Positions 9,012-17,713 of a stretch of 64,000 nt of DNA are shown here, one piece after another; position 1 is the first letter of the stretch; each line of letters starts with the position of its first letter. The DNA lies in assembly GCF_039994875.1 (NCBI RefSeq), contig NZ_CP121196.1:5923866-5987865 (forward strand), written 5' to 3'. The translations under genes were made by a program, and so were the position numbers. This stretch comes from Telmatobacter sp. DSM 110680 (lineage in GTDB: Bacteria > Acidobacteriota > Terriglobia > Terriglobales > Acidobacteriaceae). The notes under the pieces are model-generated. The model worked only from the letters and a program-made list of their open reading frames with translations, had not been told where the DNA came from and ran no database searches.

Positions 9012-10517
9012 TCATTTCCTGCTTGCAACTTCAATCAATGCCATTCCGTTTACAGGCAGAACAAGATCTAGCTCGCCACGCTTGAGTTCCGCTTTCTCAG
9101 GCGCCGGCAAGGCGGACGCCTGGTTCAACTCGGCAACCTGTTTCAGCGTCGGATAACGCGGACTCCCCATCGACTTGTACAGCGTCATTGGATTGCCGTG
9201 CAATTCATCCACGCGTTGAATCGATACAGTCGCATTCGCCGAGATTCCCTTGAAATTCAAATGAATCGTCAGCGGAGATCCTTGTGCCAGCTTGTCCATG
9301 TCCACCAGATTCCATACCGCCAGTACCAGCGTCCCGTCTTCTCGGCGCGTCACCAATACATTGTCTGCAGCATTCTCAAGCCGCATATCTCCGAGTTGAT
9401 GGAGAAGTGCAAAATCGTAGAAGCTTGGTTTCTTGATTCGTCCTGGAGCAATCAAGCCGAACCCTCCGTCGAAGGGCATCGTCTTCACTCCGCCTTCTTC
9501 AAAGACGTCGTCGAACGTCCAGTACGACATCATGTTCACGTGCCCGTCACACTGGCGGATATCACGCGCCAGCGCCGGCCCCACATACCAGTTATCGCGC
9601 GCGTTCAACTTGTCGTACGAGGGCACATTCCATTCCGTCCACATCAGCGGCAGCGAGGGAAACGCCGACGCCTTGATCTCACCATCTACTTTCGCAATTG
9701 CCCGGCAGACACGGTCGTGCATCGGAATCTCTTCATGCGAGCCGAACATATCTTCGACCGAATCGTCGGCATACCCATGCGTGGAAACAAAGTCCACAGG
9801 GACTTGCTGCTCTTTGACGTGACTTAAGAATTCCGGAACCCAGTGGGCGGCTGCTGTTGCTGGTCCACCCACGCGAATCCGTGAGTTCACGGCCTTAAGT
9901 GCTCGCGCTGTGTGATCATAAAGTTCGAAATAGGTGGCCTGCTTCGGGTCGCCCGCCCAGAAATCGATGTTGGGCTCGTTCCACACCTCGAAGTACCATT
10001 GCGACACTTCGTCGATGCCGTAACGTTCGACCAGATGCTCAGCGAACGCGCGCATCAGCGCGTCCCATTTGCCATAATCCTTGGGCGGCGAAACACTTTG
10101 CTTGTACCAGAAAGGATGAATCGCTTCCTTTGCAGCCAGCTTCCGCGGCATGAAGCTGATCTCGACGAACGGCCTTACTTTTCGCTCCAGCAGCCCATCA
10201 TAAATCTGATCCACATACGTGAAGTTGTATACCAGGCTGCCCTTGTCATCCTCGTCGTAGACGCCGACCTCGTCATGCAGAATCGCGTGGAAGCGCACAT
10301 AGCGCATCCCCACCTGATCGTGCACATCTGTCAGATCTTTGCGATAGTTGTCGCGCAGGGCGAGTATGGCGCGCCCCGATCCAAACGTCTCCTCCCAGAA
10401 ATGCGGGAATGGATGCGCAGCCGACTTGGCATCGACCGTCACCGACACTGGAGACTGTGCGAATGCAATCGTGGCAATCATCAAACCAACAAAAACAGGC
10501 AGCGTTTGAATCTTCAT
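9012..10517 (-). CDS. GH39-family glycosidase (beta-xylosidase-like), secreted
   Basis: 501 aa with a signal peptide (cleavage near AFAQ, residue ~21). Clan GH-A barrel with the acid/base Glu181 in FEVWNEPN and the nucleophile Glu295 in MWTEWNVP, followed by a C-terminal beta-sandwich. This is the arrangement of GH39 beta-xylosidases; alpha-iduronidase and other specificities also occur in GH39. It is the first gene of the GH39-GH3 pair and diverges from the CRTAC gene at 10664. The 146-bp gap between them should hold both promoters. Confidence 0.9.
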   Translation of the reverse strand: MKIQTLPVFVGLMIATIAFAQSPVSVTVDAKSAAHPFPHFWEETFGSGRAILALRDNYRKDLTDVHDQVGMRYVRFHAILHDEVGVYDEDDKGSLVYNFTYVDQIYDGLLERKVRPFVEISFMPRKLAAKEAIHPFWYKQSVSPPKDYGKWDALMRAFAEHLVERYGIDEVSQWYFEVWNEPNIDFWAGDPKQATYFELYDHTARALKAVNSRIRVGGPATAAAHWVPEFLSHVKEQQVPVDFVSTHGYADDSVEDMFGSHEEIPMHDRVCRAIAKVDGEIKASAFPSLPLMWTEWNVPSYDKLNARDNWYVGPALARDIRQCDGHVNMMSYWTFDDVFEEGGVKTMPFDGGFGLIAPGRIKKPSFYDFALLHQLGDMRLENAADNVLVTRREDGTLVLAVWNLVDMDKLAQGSPLTIHLNFKGISANATVSIQRVDELHGNPMTLYKSMGSPRYPTLKQVAELNQASALPAPEKAELKRGELDLVLPVNGMALIEVASRK

Positions 10518-10663
10518 CGCGCGTTCTCTCTCTTTCGATCTGGGTTTCCGCGATCTGCCGTTCTATAACAGTAGTGGGGACTCTGTGATCGAGTTGGCCG
10601 GTTGCCGCTCGCTCGCTGCAAGCATGTAGACTTCATCGTCACCACGCAGTCCCGCACGCTCTC

Positions 10664-12403
10664 ATGGCCTTCAATCAAATCCCGTGTGTTGAACGTCGCG
10701 GCTTTCTCAAAGCCCTTGGCCTCGTCACCGCATCTGCACTTGCGCCGCGTCGCATGTTGCCTTTTCCCGCGCAAGCCGGCGCGACTCCACTCTCTGCGGG
10801 TATTCGTTTCGAGGAAATCGCCAAACAGTCCGGACTCAACTTTGTCACCCGAAATTGTGCGACACCCAACAAGAACCAGCCGGAAACGATGGTCGCCGGC
10901 ATAGCCTTGTTCGACTACGATAACGATGGTTTTCTCGACATCTATTGTGTCAACGGCGCTGAAATCCCCTCTCTCGAAAAAACCTCGCCAGCTTACTGGA
11001 ACAGACTCTTCCGGAACAATCATGACGGTACGTTCACCGACGTGACAGAGAAGGCTGGCGTTGCTGGAGCCGGCTACGGGATGGGCGTGGCCATCGGCGA
11101 CTTCAACAACGATGGCAACGCCGACATCTTCGTAGCCAACGTCACCGGCAACCAACTCTTCCGCAATAATGGGAACGGTACGTTCACTGATGTCACCGCT
11201 AAAGCAGGTGTCGCAGGCGCACACGCCCATGGAAAGAAGATGTGGTCTGTCGGCGCGGGTTGGTTCGACTACAACAACGACGGCCTGCTCGATCTTTTCG
11301 TTGTCAACTATTGCCATTGGGAGGTCAACAAGGATCCCTACTGCGCGCTCAAAGAAGGCCTGCGCGCCTATTGTCATCCCAATCTCTACCTGCCCCTGCA
11401 TAACACTCTCTATCGCAACAACGGCGATGGCACGTTCACTGACGTCTCGCATGAAACCGGCATCGACGCCTTCTATGGCAAGGGCATGGGCGTCTCGTTT
11501 GCAGATTTCGACGGCGACGGCTTTCTCGATGCCTTTGTCACCAACGACACCATGCCCAACTTCCTCTTCCGCAACATTGGCGGAAAGAAGTTCGAAGAGA
11601 TCGCCGTCGCTGCAGGTGTTGCTTATTCGCCCGACGGCGATGCTCTCTCCGGCATGGGCTCCGACTTCCGCGACATCAACAACGACGGGCTGCCCGACAT
11701 CTGGCATGACGCAGTCGAGCACGAAGGTTTCCCGCTCTACATCAACCAGGGCGGCGGCATCTTCATTGACGCCAACAACACCAGCGGCCTTGGTCAACTC
11801 ACCAACCGCATGACTGGCTGGAGCAACGGAGTTTACGACTTCGACAACGACGGATGGAAAGACCTCTTCGTCGCGCGTGCCAATGTGATGGACAACATCC
11901 AGCAGGCCATCCCCGCTGAGGCCTACCCTGAGCCCAACTCCGTCTTCCGTAATCTCGGCAACGGCAAGTTCCAGGACGTCAGTTCCAGCGCCGGATCCAG
12001 CTTCCAGATCCCCGGTGCACATCGCGGCGCAGCCTTCGGTGACATCTTCAATACCGGTCACATCGATGTCGTTGTTAGTAGTCTCAACGAGCCCATCAAA
12101 CTTTTCCGCAATATTGGCGCCGCCGGTCAGCACTGGCTTCTCCTGCATCTTGTCGGCACGCGTAGCAACCGCATGGGCCTTGGTGCGCAAATCAAGATCA
12201 CTACTCCCGATGGCCGCTCGCAATGGAACGAGGCCACGACCGCCGTCGGCTACGCGTGTTCGAGCGACCCGCGCGTTCACTTTGGCCTGGGCTCCAGCAC
12301 CGCCGTCAAAGAAATTCAGATCACCTGGCCCAGCCGCGCCGTGCAACGCCTCACCAATATCCCTGCAGATCAAATTCTCACGATCGAAGAGCCGAAGTCT
12401 TAG
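10664..12403 (+). CDS. CRTAC/ASPIC-UnbV FG-GAP repeat protein with Tat signal
   Basis: 579 aa. The N-terminus carries a twin-arginine motif (ERRGFLKALGL), then repeated FG-GAP/VCBS units with Asp-rich calcium loops (DYDNDGFLD, DFNNDGNAD, DYNNDGLLD, DFDGDGFLD and others), forming an integrin-like beta-propeller. The C-terminus is an ASPIC/UnbV domain (..RSNRMGLGAQIKI.., ..VHFGLGSS.., ..EIQITWPS). Export is expected through Tat. The biochemical role of bacterial members is not established. It converges with a TPR gene (8 bp gap), and a TonB receptor lies beyond that. The antisense frame at 10514-12415 is a shadow. Confidence 0.9.
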   Translation: MAFNQIPCVERRGFLKALGLVTASALAPRRMLPFPAQAGATPLSAGIRFEEIAKQSGLNFVTRNCATPNKNQPETMVAGIALFDYDNDGFLDIYCVNGAEIPSLEKTSPAYWNRLFRNNHDGTFTDVTEKAGVAGAGYGMGVAIGDFNNDGNADIFVANVTGNQLFRNNGNGTFTDVTAKAGVAGAHAHGKKMWSVGAGWFDYNNDGLLDLFVVNYCHWEVNKDPYCALKEGLRAYCHPNLYLPLHNTLYRNNGDGTFTDVSHETGIDAFYGKGMGVSFADFDGDGFLDAFVTNDTMPNFLFRNIGGKKFEEIAVAAGVAYSPDGDALSGMGSDFRDINNDGLPDIWHDAVEHEGFPLYINQGGGIFIDANNTSGLGQLTNRMTGWSNGVYDFDNDGWKDLFVARANVMDNIQQAIPAEAYPEPNSVFRNLGNGKFQDVSSSAGSSFQIPGAHRGAAFGDIFNTGHIDVVVSSLNEPIKLFRNIGAAGQHWLLLHLVGTRSNRMGLGAQIKITTPDGRSQWNEATTAVGYACSSDPRVHFGLGSSTAVKEIQITWPSRAVQRLTNIPADQILTIEEPKS

Positions 12404-12411
12404 CGTTTCCA

Positions 12412-13638
12412 TCACTGCTTCGTTCTCGCGTTCATCGCGTCGGTAATCTCCACAGCGCCTTCGGCCTTCGCTTGTTCCGCCTGCTTCTTGCGCGCAAATT
12501 CGACCCGTGCCTGCGCCGCGTCCTGCAACCTGCCCACGTGCGCATACGCGGTTGCGAGCGAGAGGTCAATTCTTCCCTCTTGCGGAAACGCTTTGCGCGC
12601 TGTCTCCAATTCCGGAACCGCTCGTTCGTACGCACCGGTATCAAGCAGCAGAAGCCCCAGAAGATAATGTCCTAGGGGTAACTTCGGATCCAGTTGAACC
12701 GCTTCTTCGGCGTACTTCAGCCCCGCTGCTGAATCCACCTTGTACTCCGCGACCGCGATGTGCAGGCGCGGCAGCACACTCTTAGGCTGCTCCGCGATCT
12801 CCGCCTCGAATTCTTTGATCGCTCCTGGAATGTCGCGCGCGTCAACAAGCGCGCATCCGTAGGCATAGTGAACCAGCGGAAAATGGGGTGCACGCGCGAT
12901 CACCTGATCGAATTCCGTCTTCGCCGTTTCATATTCCTTTGCCGCATTCAGGCACGCGCCCCGCCCTGCGTGCTGCACGACCTCTCCGGCTTCTGTGCTC
13001 GGGTCGGGAGCCGCCACGTCGCGCATGCGCAGAGCGACCATGCCAAAGGTTCCCGCCAGTTCGCTACTGCGCACGCCATTCAGACACAACGACGTCAGGG
13101 CCGCTTTGGCGGCCTCAAACTGGCCAGCTCGCTGAAGCAGTATTCCATCGTGATAAACCACCACGTCGCGCAACTGTTTATCCTCGAGGACGCCCAGCGA
13201 TTTGCTTGCCTCGATATCCTTCAATGCCTGCTCGGACTTGCCTAGTTCGAATTCGCACAGCCCGAGCATCGCGCGCGCCGTTCCCTGTTTTGGATCAAGA
13301 GCCACTACTTTGCCGAACGCCAACTGCGCTTCGAGATACCTGTCGCTGTCGTAGTGAAGTGTTCCCAGCGACCACCATCCCTCGGTCCACTTTGGATTCA
13401 GCGTCAGCGCCCTGCGATATAGCTTTACCGCATCATCCAGCCGTCCGGCGTCGCGTGCTTCATCGGCGCTCTTGGATAGCGATTCAAATGTCTTCGTTTC
13501 TGTGGTGGAATGTGTCGCAGCGGAACTTCGAGATTGTGCCTGGGATGGTCGGCTCACGAGTGCAAAATTCATCGTTATTAGTAGTGTTGCCGCTGCACCA
13601 ATTGCCCGCGCTGCACGAGCTGAACCTGATCCCCGCAT
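12412..13638 (-). CDS. Secreted TPR repeat protein
   Basis: 408 aa with a hydrophobic export signal (residues ~12-35, ending near SQAQS) and about ten TPR-like units (for example AVKLYRRALTLNPKWTEGWW and AQLAFGKVVALDPKQG). No enzymatic domain. It lies downstream of the large TonB receptor on the same strand, beyond two hairpins, and ends 8 bp from the convergent CRTAC gene. The same partner types (TPR, CRTAC, TonB receptor) recur in this window. Confidence 0.87.
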   Translation of the reverse strand: MRGSGSARAARAIGAAATLLITMNFALVSRPSQAQSRSSAATHSTTETKTFESLSKSADEARDAGRLDDAVKLYRRALTLNPKWTEGWWSLGTLHYDSDRYLEAQLAFGKVVALDPKQGTARAMLGLCEFELGKSEQALKDIEASKSLGVLEDKQLRDVVVYHDGILLQRAGQFEAAKAALTSLCLNGVRSSELAGTFGMVALRMRDVAAPDPSTEAGEVVQHAGRGACLNAAKEYETAKTEFDQVIARAPHFPLVHYAYGCALVDARDIPGAIKEFEAEIAEQPKSVLPRLHIAVAEYKVDSAAGLKYAEEAVQLDPKLPLGHYLLGLLLLDTGAYERAVPELETARKAFPQEGRIDLSLATAYAHVGRLQDAAQARVEFARKKQAEQAKAEGAVEITDAMNARTKQ

Positions 13639-13691
13639 CTAACCTCGAAACCCCTTTTGACCGAATACATTTTGGTTTAAAGGCGAAATAA

Positions 13692-13776
13692 AGAGCCGTC
13701 GCCGAGCGTCTGCGACTACGGCGCTTCGCCGACGGCTAAAAATTATGCATTCTCCCCGCTCCGTAGAGCGGGGAGA
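13692..13776 (-). terminator. Double hairpin terminator after the TonB receptor
   Basis: The first hairpin read on the minus strand is perfect: TCTCCCCGCTC (13751-13761) pairs with 13766-13776 around a 4-nt loop, followed by a T-rich tract. A second hairpin (AGCCGTCG .. CGACGGCT, about 13692-13737) follows. It separates receptor transcription from the TPR gene. Confidence 0.8.
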
Positions 13777-13789
13777 AATGGTTGGCCAG

Positions 13790-16700
13790 TTAGAACTTGA
13801 AGTGGAATTCGCCTTCAATCGTACGCGAACCCAACGCAGAAGTTGCGCGTCCGAAGCCAGAGTCGGTGACATTGCTGTCGACGTTTGCCAAGTTCAGCTT
13901 GTTGAAAAGGTTAAAGACGTTGGCGCGGATCTCAAGCCTCGCTCCCTCGCCCAGAACCTTCATCGAGGGCAACCCGAATGCCTTGGTTGCTGCCAGGTCC
14001 AGATCCGAGTAACGCGGACCAATGAAAGCGTTGCGGCCGATGCCCGGGGTACCAGGAAGTGGGCCCGGAGTAGGAGCAACCTGGTTATTGCTCCAAGACA
14101 TTCCATCTACCTCAGCCGGCTTTGTAAAGTAAGCCGCGCCGCCCTTAGAGAAATTTTCTCCTGGAACTCCCGAGACGGTCTTGAACGAATCTGTCTCCTG
14201 GCTGTGGCCTCCTCCTCCCAGATATGAAGAGGGACGCAGATTTCCGGTTCCTCCATTGCCGCAACTCGAATTGAAGACCGCGTTGCAACCAAGCCCGCTG
14301 AAATTTGGATTCCACGGGAAACCAGAGTGGAAATTGAAGATCGGACTGAATGTCCAGCCTCCAGCTACCTTCTCCGCCCAGGCGTTTCCGTGGAAGAGGA
14401 CTGGAGTCCAAAGGCCGAACATCTTGATCATGTTGCGCGAGTCAAAGTCTGATGAACCCCAGTTGAAGCCAGGCAAATACTCATAATCTGACGTTGAATA
14501 GGGTCCGGAGCCATTGTCCAGCGAGTGCGCCCAGCGGTACTGCACATCAGCTTCAAAGGTATGCGAAAGCTGGTGCCGCACCTCGGCGAGCATTGAGTTG
14601 AAGTTCGATGTGCCTGTGTCTTCGTACCAGTCAATTCCATTAACAATGGGGTTGAAGGCCATCTGGCCGGCGATGATCTGCGAGGCGTACTTGTCATAGA
14701 GGTTGTATTGCAATGGTAAGTGGCGACCCGTGCTGCCAGAGTATCCCAGTGTTGCTACCCAGTCATGGCCCAGGTCGTATTGAGCTTCCAGCGAATAGCG
14801 GAGGACACGGCTGGTGGGTAGCTTGTTGTCTACACCGGTGATGCCGATGAGGCCGTTGGTAGGCAGATTGGCGGAGTTGAAGGTCGAAATCAGCGCTGGA
14901 TTGGCCGGCAAGGCTCCGTATTGATAGATGTTGGAAGCTGTACCATAGACAATCTGGCCGTCCGTCAGCGTATTGCTGTTGGTGGCAAAAGGCGGATCGA
15001 AGCGCGTATTGGTGGTAATTGCCTCTTCGAGCCCGTTGAAACTGAGACCCACACCGCCGCGCAACACTAGCTTCCCGTTATCGTGCGCCGGACTCCACGC
15101 AAACCCGATCTGGGGTCCGAAGTTGCCCTTCTGCGCATCCACCTGCGGCTGCTTGAGAACGATGGCGAGGTTCGTGAAGGTGTTCGCGCCAGTCCCGAGG
15201 TTCAACCGTGGATTATTGCCATTCTTCTCCGTCATGCCCGCAAAATATTCCCAGCGGATGCCCAGGTTGACAGTCAGATTTGGCTTAACCTTCCAGTCGT
15301 CCTGCACAAAGAAGGCTGGAATGTACTGCCGGTCATCTTTGCGCGAATCGGTTGGCACACCGGTCAGCGGATTGGCGCCGTTGATCGACTCCGTCTGCGG
15401 TGCATCGTTTAGAAAATCCCAGTAGTTGTTGAAGTAGTAGTTGGCGCTTGCCGCCCACGTCGCGGAGTCAAGATAAGCGAGGCGCGTATACTGACCGCCA
15501 AACTTCAGGTTGTGGCTCTTGTAAACCTTGGTCAGCACATCCTTGAAATTCAGAGTCCACTGGTCAAAGATGCTTCCGATGCTGGGGCCAAACGATGCCG
15601 GATTGATAGATGCGAACGAGTTATTGCCGTTTTGCAGGTAGATGTTGTCGTATGGCAGCCCCAGCGGTGCTTGAGGGTTGTCCTTTAACTCGTTCCACTT
15701 CCAGCCTGCCATGTCGGCGCGTGCTTCGTTCAGCATCGTACCGGAAAAGGTGTGATTGAAGAGCAGACCCGCCGAGTAGTTCTTGGCGTTGTGGTGGAAA
15801 ATATTCTGCGGCCGGTCAGTGAAGCTGACGTTGTTGACCGGAACATAGTAGAGATTCGCGGCAATCAGGTTGTTCGCAGACAACTGATAATCCACGCGGC
15901 CGTTGTACTGTGTGTTGACGTTGTTGTTCGGTCCTTCTGTTTGTACAAAGAACATGTCGGCATTGCCATCCATGTTGTCCGCATAAAGGCCGTCCCCATT
16001 GCCACCCAGGCCGGGTGTGAAGATCTTGTTCCCTCCAACGACTTGCGGTGGCGCATAAGAGGGATCGTGCTTGCCAACCCCGATGGTTAATGGCTTACCA
16101 AGGTCCAGACCTTGTCCCTGGATCCAGTTGCAATTCACTCCCTGAATCAGCCCGACGGAGGCACAATCATGACCATCCGCAGCTCCCTCGAGGATCGCTT
16201 TGTACTGTACGCCTACACCTTTGACAGTCAGGAATTTGTTAGCAATCGTGCCGGATGTAGACGCTCCATCCAGGCTCGCCGTCTCGTACCAGCCCGAATT
16301 GATGTTTGTTCCATTGTTGCGGATCGTGTCATAACCAAAAAACCCGAAAAGATGGTTATGGATGATTGGTCCGCCGACCGTTCCGCCGTACTCATTGAAC
16401 TTGGCCTCATCGCGCTGCTGCGCCGTGGCGCCATTGGGATTCCAGCGTTGATATGCGTTCAGGCCCGGACGATCCAATTTAAAAAGAGCAGTGCCGTGGT
16501 ATTGGTTCGTGCCGTTCTGCGAGATGATCTGAATTTGCGCGCCGCTGAAGCGTCCGTACTCAGCATCATAGGGATTGGTGACGACCTTCATTTCTTTGAT
16601 GGTGTCTGGGTTTGGCGTAACGACTGCTGCAGATCCCCAGGTCACGCTGGTCGATTGCACGCCGTCGATCATGATTCCGTTGGTGTCGTTCCTTCCGCCG

Positions 16701-17374
16701 TTACCAAACACTTGCGGTTTGTTCTCGGTCATGTAAGGGCCCGTGCTTGACCCCGCGCTGCCATCGCCCTGGTTGCCGGGCAGAGATTGAGTTCCGCCAC
16801 CGCCGTTCTGCGAACTGTCGCCAAACATGCCTGGAGCCAACTGGGCCAGTTGCAGCGGATCACGGCCAAAGTCCGGCATCTTCGCAAAGTCTTCCTGGCT
16901 TATCGTGCCGCCCACATCACCGGTCTCAGTATCAATAGCCGCCGCGTCTGCGGCGTTCACTGTCACCGTCTCTGACTTGCCACCAATCTCCAACACGACG
17001 TTCAGCGCGTTTGCCTGTTCGGAAATTACGTGGACTCCGTCCAGAACTTTGGTCTTGAACCCATCACGCGTTACTTCCAGTTTGTACGTGCTCGGAGCGA
17101 GTGCGTTGAAATTGAAGTTGCCTTCTCCATCACTCGTTGTACTCACTACGTGGTTGGTCTCTTTGTCGGTAAGCGAGAGTTGCGCTCCCGGAACCATCGC
17201 TCCCTGTGAGTCTGCAACCGTTCCCTGAAGACTCGCTCGGTATTGGGCATGAACGGGCAGAACGTACAAGGCAAAAAGCACAACTGCGATTTGCCACCAC
17301 CCGCTCCTTGCATGAACGCGACCGCCGGATTCTCTCCGGGGTTGCATAGAGCTATTTACGGCATTTTTCGGCAT
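13790..17374 (-). CDS. TonB-dependent receptor, Oar-like, with regulatory-like N-terminal domain
   Basis: 1194 aa from ATG 17374; AGGAG lies 6 nt upstream, and the GTG one codon earlier is too close. Signal segment (residues ~26-44), then a carboxypeptidase-regulatory-like beta-sandwich (~47-130: SLQGTVADSQGAMVPGAQLSL..), a plug domain (~150-270, with MIDGVQSTSV) and a long 22-strand-type barrel ending in ..EGEFHFKF. No SusD-like partner is encoded, as is usual for Acidobacteriota. Its position between glycosidase genes suggests uptake of a carbohydrate or glycoconjugate. Transcription starts next to a LacI-type operator at 17428-17447. Confidence 0.93.
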   Translation of the reverse strand: MPKNAVNSSMQPRRESGGRVHARSGWWQIAVVLFALYVLPVHAQYRASLQGTVADSQGAMVPGAQLSLTDKETNHVVSTTSDGEGNFNFNALAPSTYKLEVTRDGFKTKVLDGVHVISEQANALNVVLEIGGKSETVTVNAADAAAIDTETGDVGGTISQEDFAKMPDFGRDPLQLAQLAPGMFGDSSQNGGGGTQSLPGNQGDGSAGSSTGPYMTENKPQVFGNGGRNDTNGIMIDGVQSTSVTWGSAAVVTPNPDTIKEMKVVTNPYDAEYGRFSGAQIQIISQNGTNQYHGTALFKLDRPGLNAYQRWNPNGATAQQRDEAKFNEYGGTVGGPIIHNHLFGFFGYDTIRNNGTNINSGWYETASLDGASTSGTIANKFLTVKGVGVQYKAILEGAADGHDCASVGLIQGVNCNWIQGQGLDLGKPLTIGVGKHDPSYAPPQVVGGNKIFTPGLGGNGDGLYADNMDGNADMFFVQTEGPNNNVNTQYNGRVDYQLSANNLIAANLYYVPVNNVSFTDRPQNIFHHNAKNYSAGLLFNHTFSGTMLNEARADMAGWKWNELKDNPQAPLGLPYDNIYLQNGNNSFASINPASFGPSIGSIFDQWTLNFKDVLTKVYKSHNLKFGGQYTRLAYLDSATWAASANYYFNNYWDFLNDAPQTESINGANPLTGVPTDSRKDDRQYIPAFFVQDDWKVKPNLTVNLGIRWEYFAGMTEKNGNNPRLNLGTGANTFTNLAIVLKQPQVDAQKGNFGPQIGFAWSPAHDNGKLVLRGGVGLSFNGLEEAITTNTRFDPPFATNSNTLTDGQIVYGTASNIYQYGALPANPALISTFNSANLPTNGLIGITGVDNKLPTSRVLRYSLEAQYDLGHDWVATLGYSGSTGRHLPLQYNLYDKYASQIIAGQMAFNPIVNGIDWYEDTGTSNFNSMLAEVRHQLSHTFEADVQYRWAHSLDNGSGPYSTSDYEYLPGFNWGSSDFDSRNMIKMFGLWTPVLFHGNAWAEKVAGGWTFSPIFNFHSGFPWNPNFSGLGCNAVFNSSCGNGGTGNLRPSSYLGGGGHSQETDSFKTVSGVPGENFSKGGAAYFTKPAEVDGMSWSNNQVAPTPGPLPGTPGIGRNAFIGPRYSDLDLAATKAFGLPSMKVLGEGARLEIRANVFNLFNKLNLANVDSNVTDSGFGRATSALGSRTIEGEFHFKF

Positions 17375-17427
17375 CACGATCTCCTGAAAGTCGGTTACAA
17401 AGGGAACTCTTATTTCGAATCGGGCGC

Positions 17428-17447
17428 TTGCGCAAACGATTGCGCAA
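17428..17447. promoter_or_regulatory. LacI-type operator candidate upstream of the TonB receptor
   Basis: Two copies of the self-complementary octamer TTGCGCAA separated by ACGA. The core GCAAACGATTGC has the central CG of LacI/GalR-family operators. On the minus strand a TTGACA (17481-17486), 17-nt spacer and ATACCT (17458-17463) place the transcription start near 17451, so the site would cover about +4 to +23. No LacI gene is in the window. Confidence 0.6.
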
Positions 17448-17457
17448 CGGAATAAAT

Positions 17458-17486
17458 AGGTATCACCGTCTCTATATCACTGTCAA
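17458..17486 (-). promoter_or_regulatory. Sigma-70-type promoter of the TonB receptor
   Basis: TTGACA at 17481-17486, a 17-nt spacer, then ATACCT at 17458-17463 as a weak -10 box. It is followed immediately by the operator candidate and then the receptor start at 17374. Confidence 0.5.
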
Positions 17487-17713
17487 TAATGAAGTTTACT
17501 TGTGATCAGGATCACCAAAAATCGACTCCTCTCCAAGCGTCGCCCGCCCTCTACTAATTCGTTTTTGCATTGCCTATGCCTCCCTAGAAACCTGCCCGGA
17601 TCTCGATGCCGCCCGACCCACCCCGAATCGTCCCCGCCGATGAGGTGCAAGGCTTCGCGTGTATGCTGGTCGGCGGGATTGGCAACCGGCAATCTTCTTG
17701 GGAGCACACTGTC
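17487..17713. other. Rest of the divergent control region between receptor and glycosidase
   Basis: Together with the operator and promoter this completes the ~340-bp gap between the divergent genes at 17374 and 17714. No further gene or strong repeat was seen. A GGGAG at 17700-17704 serves as ribosome binding site for the TTG start at 17714. Confidence 0.5.

Noticed and set aside
10514..12415. Very long minus-strand frame (633 aa) opposite the CRTAC gene
   Set aside because: Its composition is the mirror image of the Asp/Gly/Asn-rich FG-GAP repeats and it has no ribosome binding site; the plus strand carries a textbook CRTAC protein.
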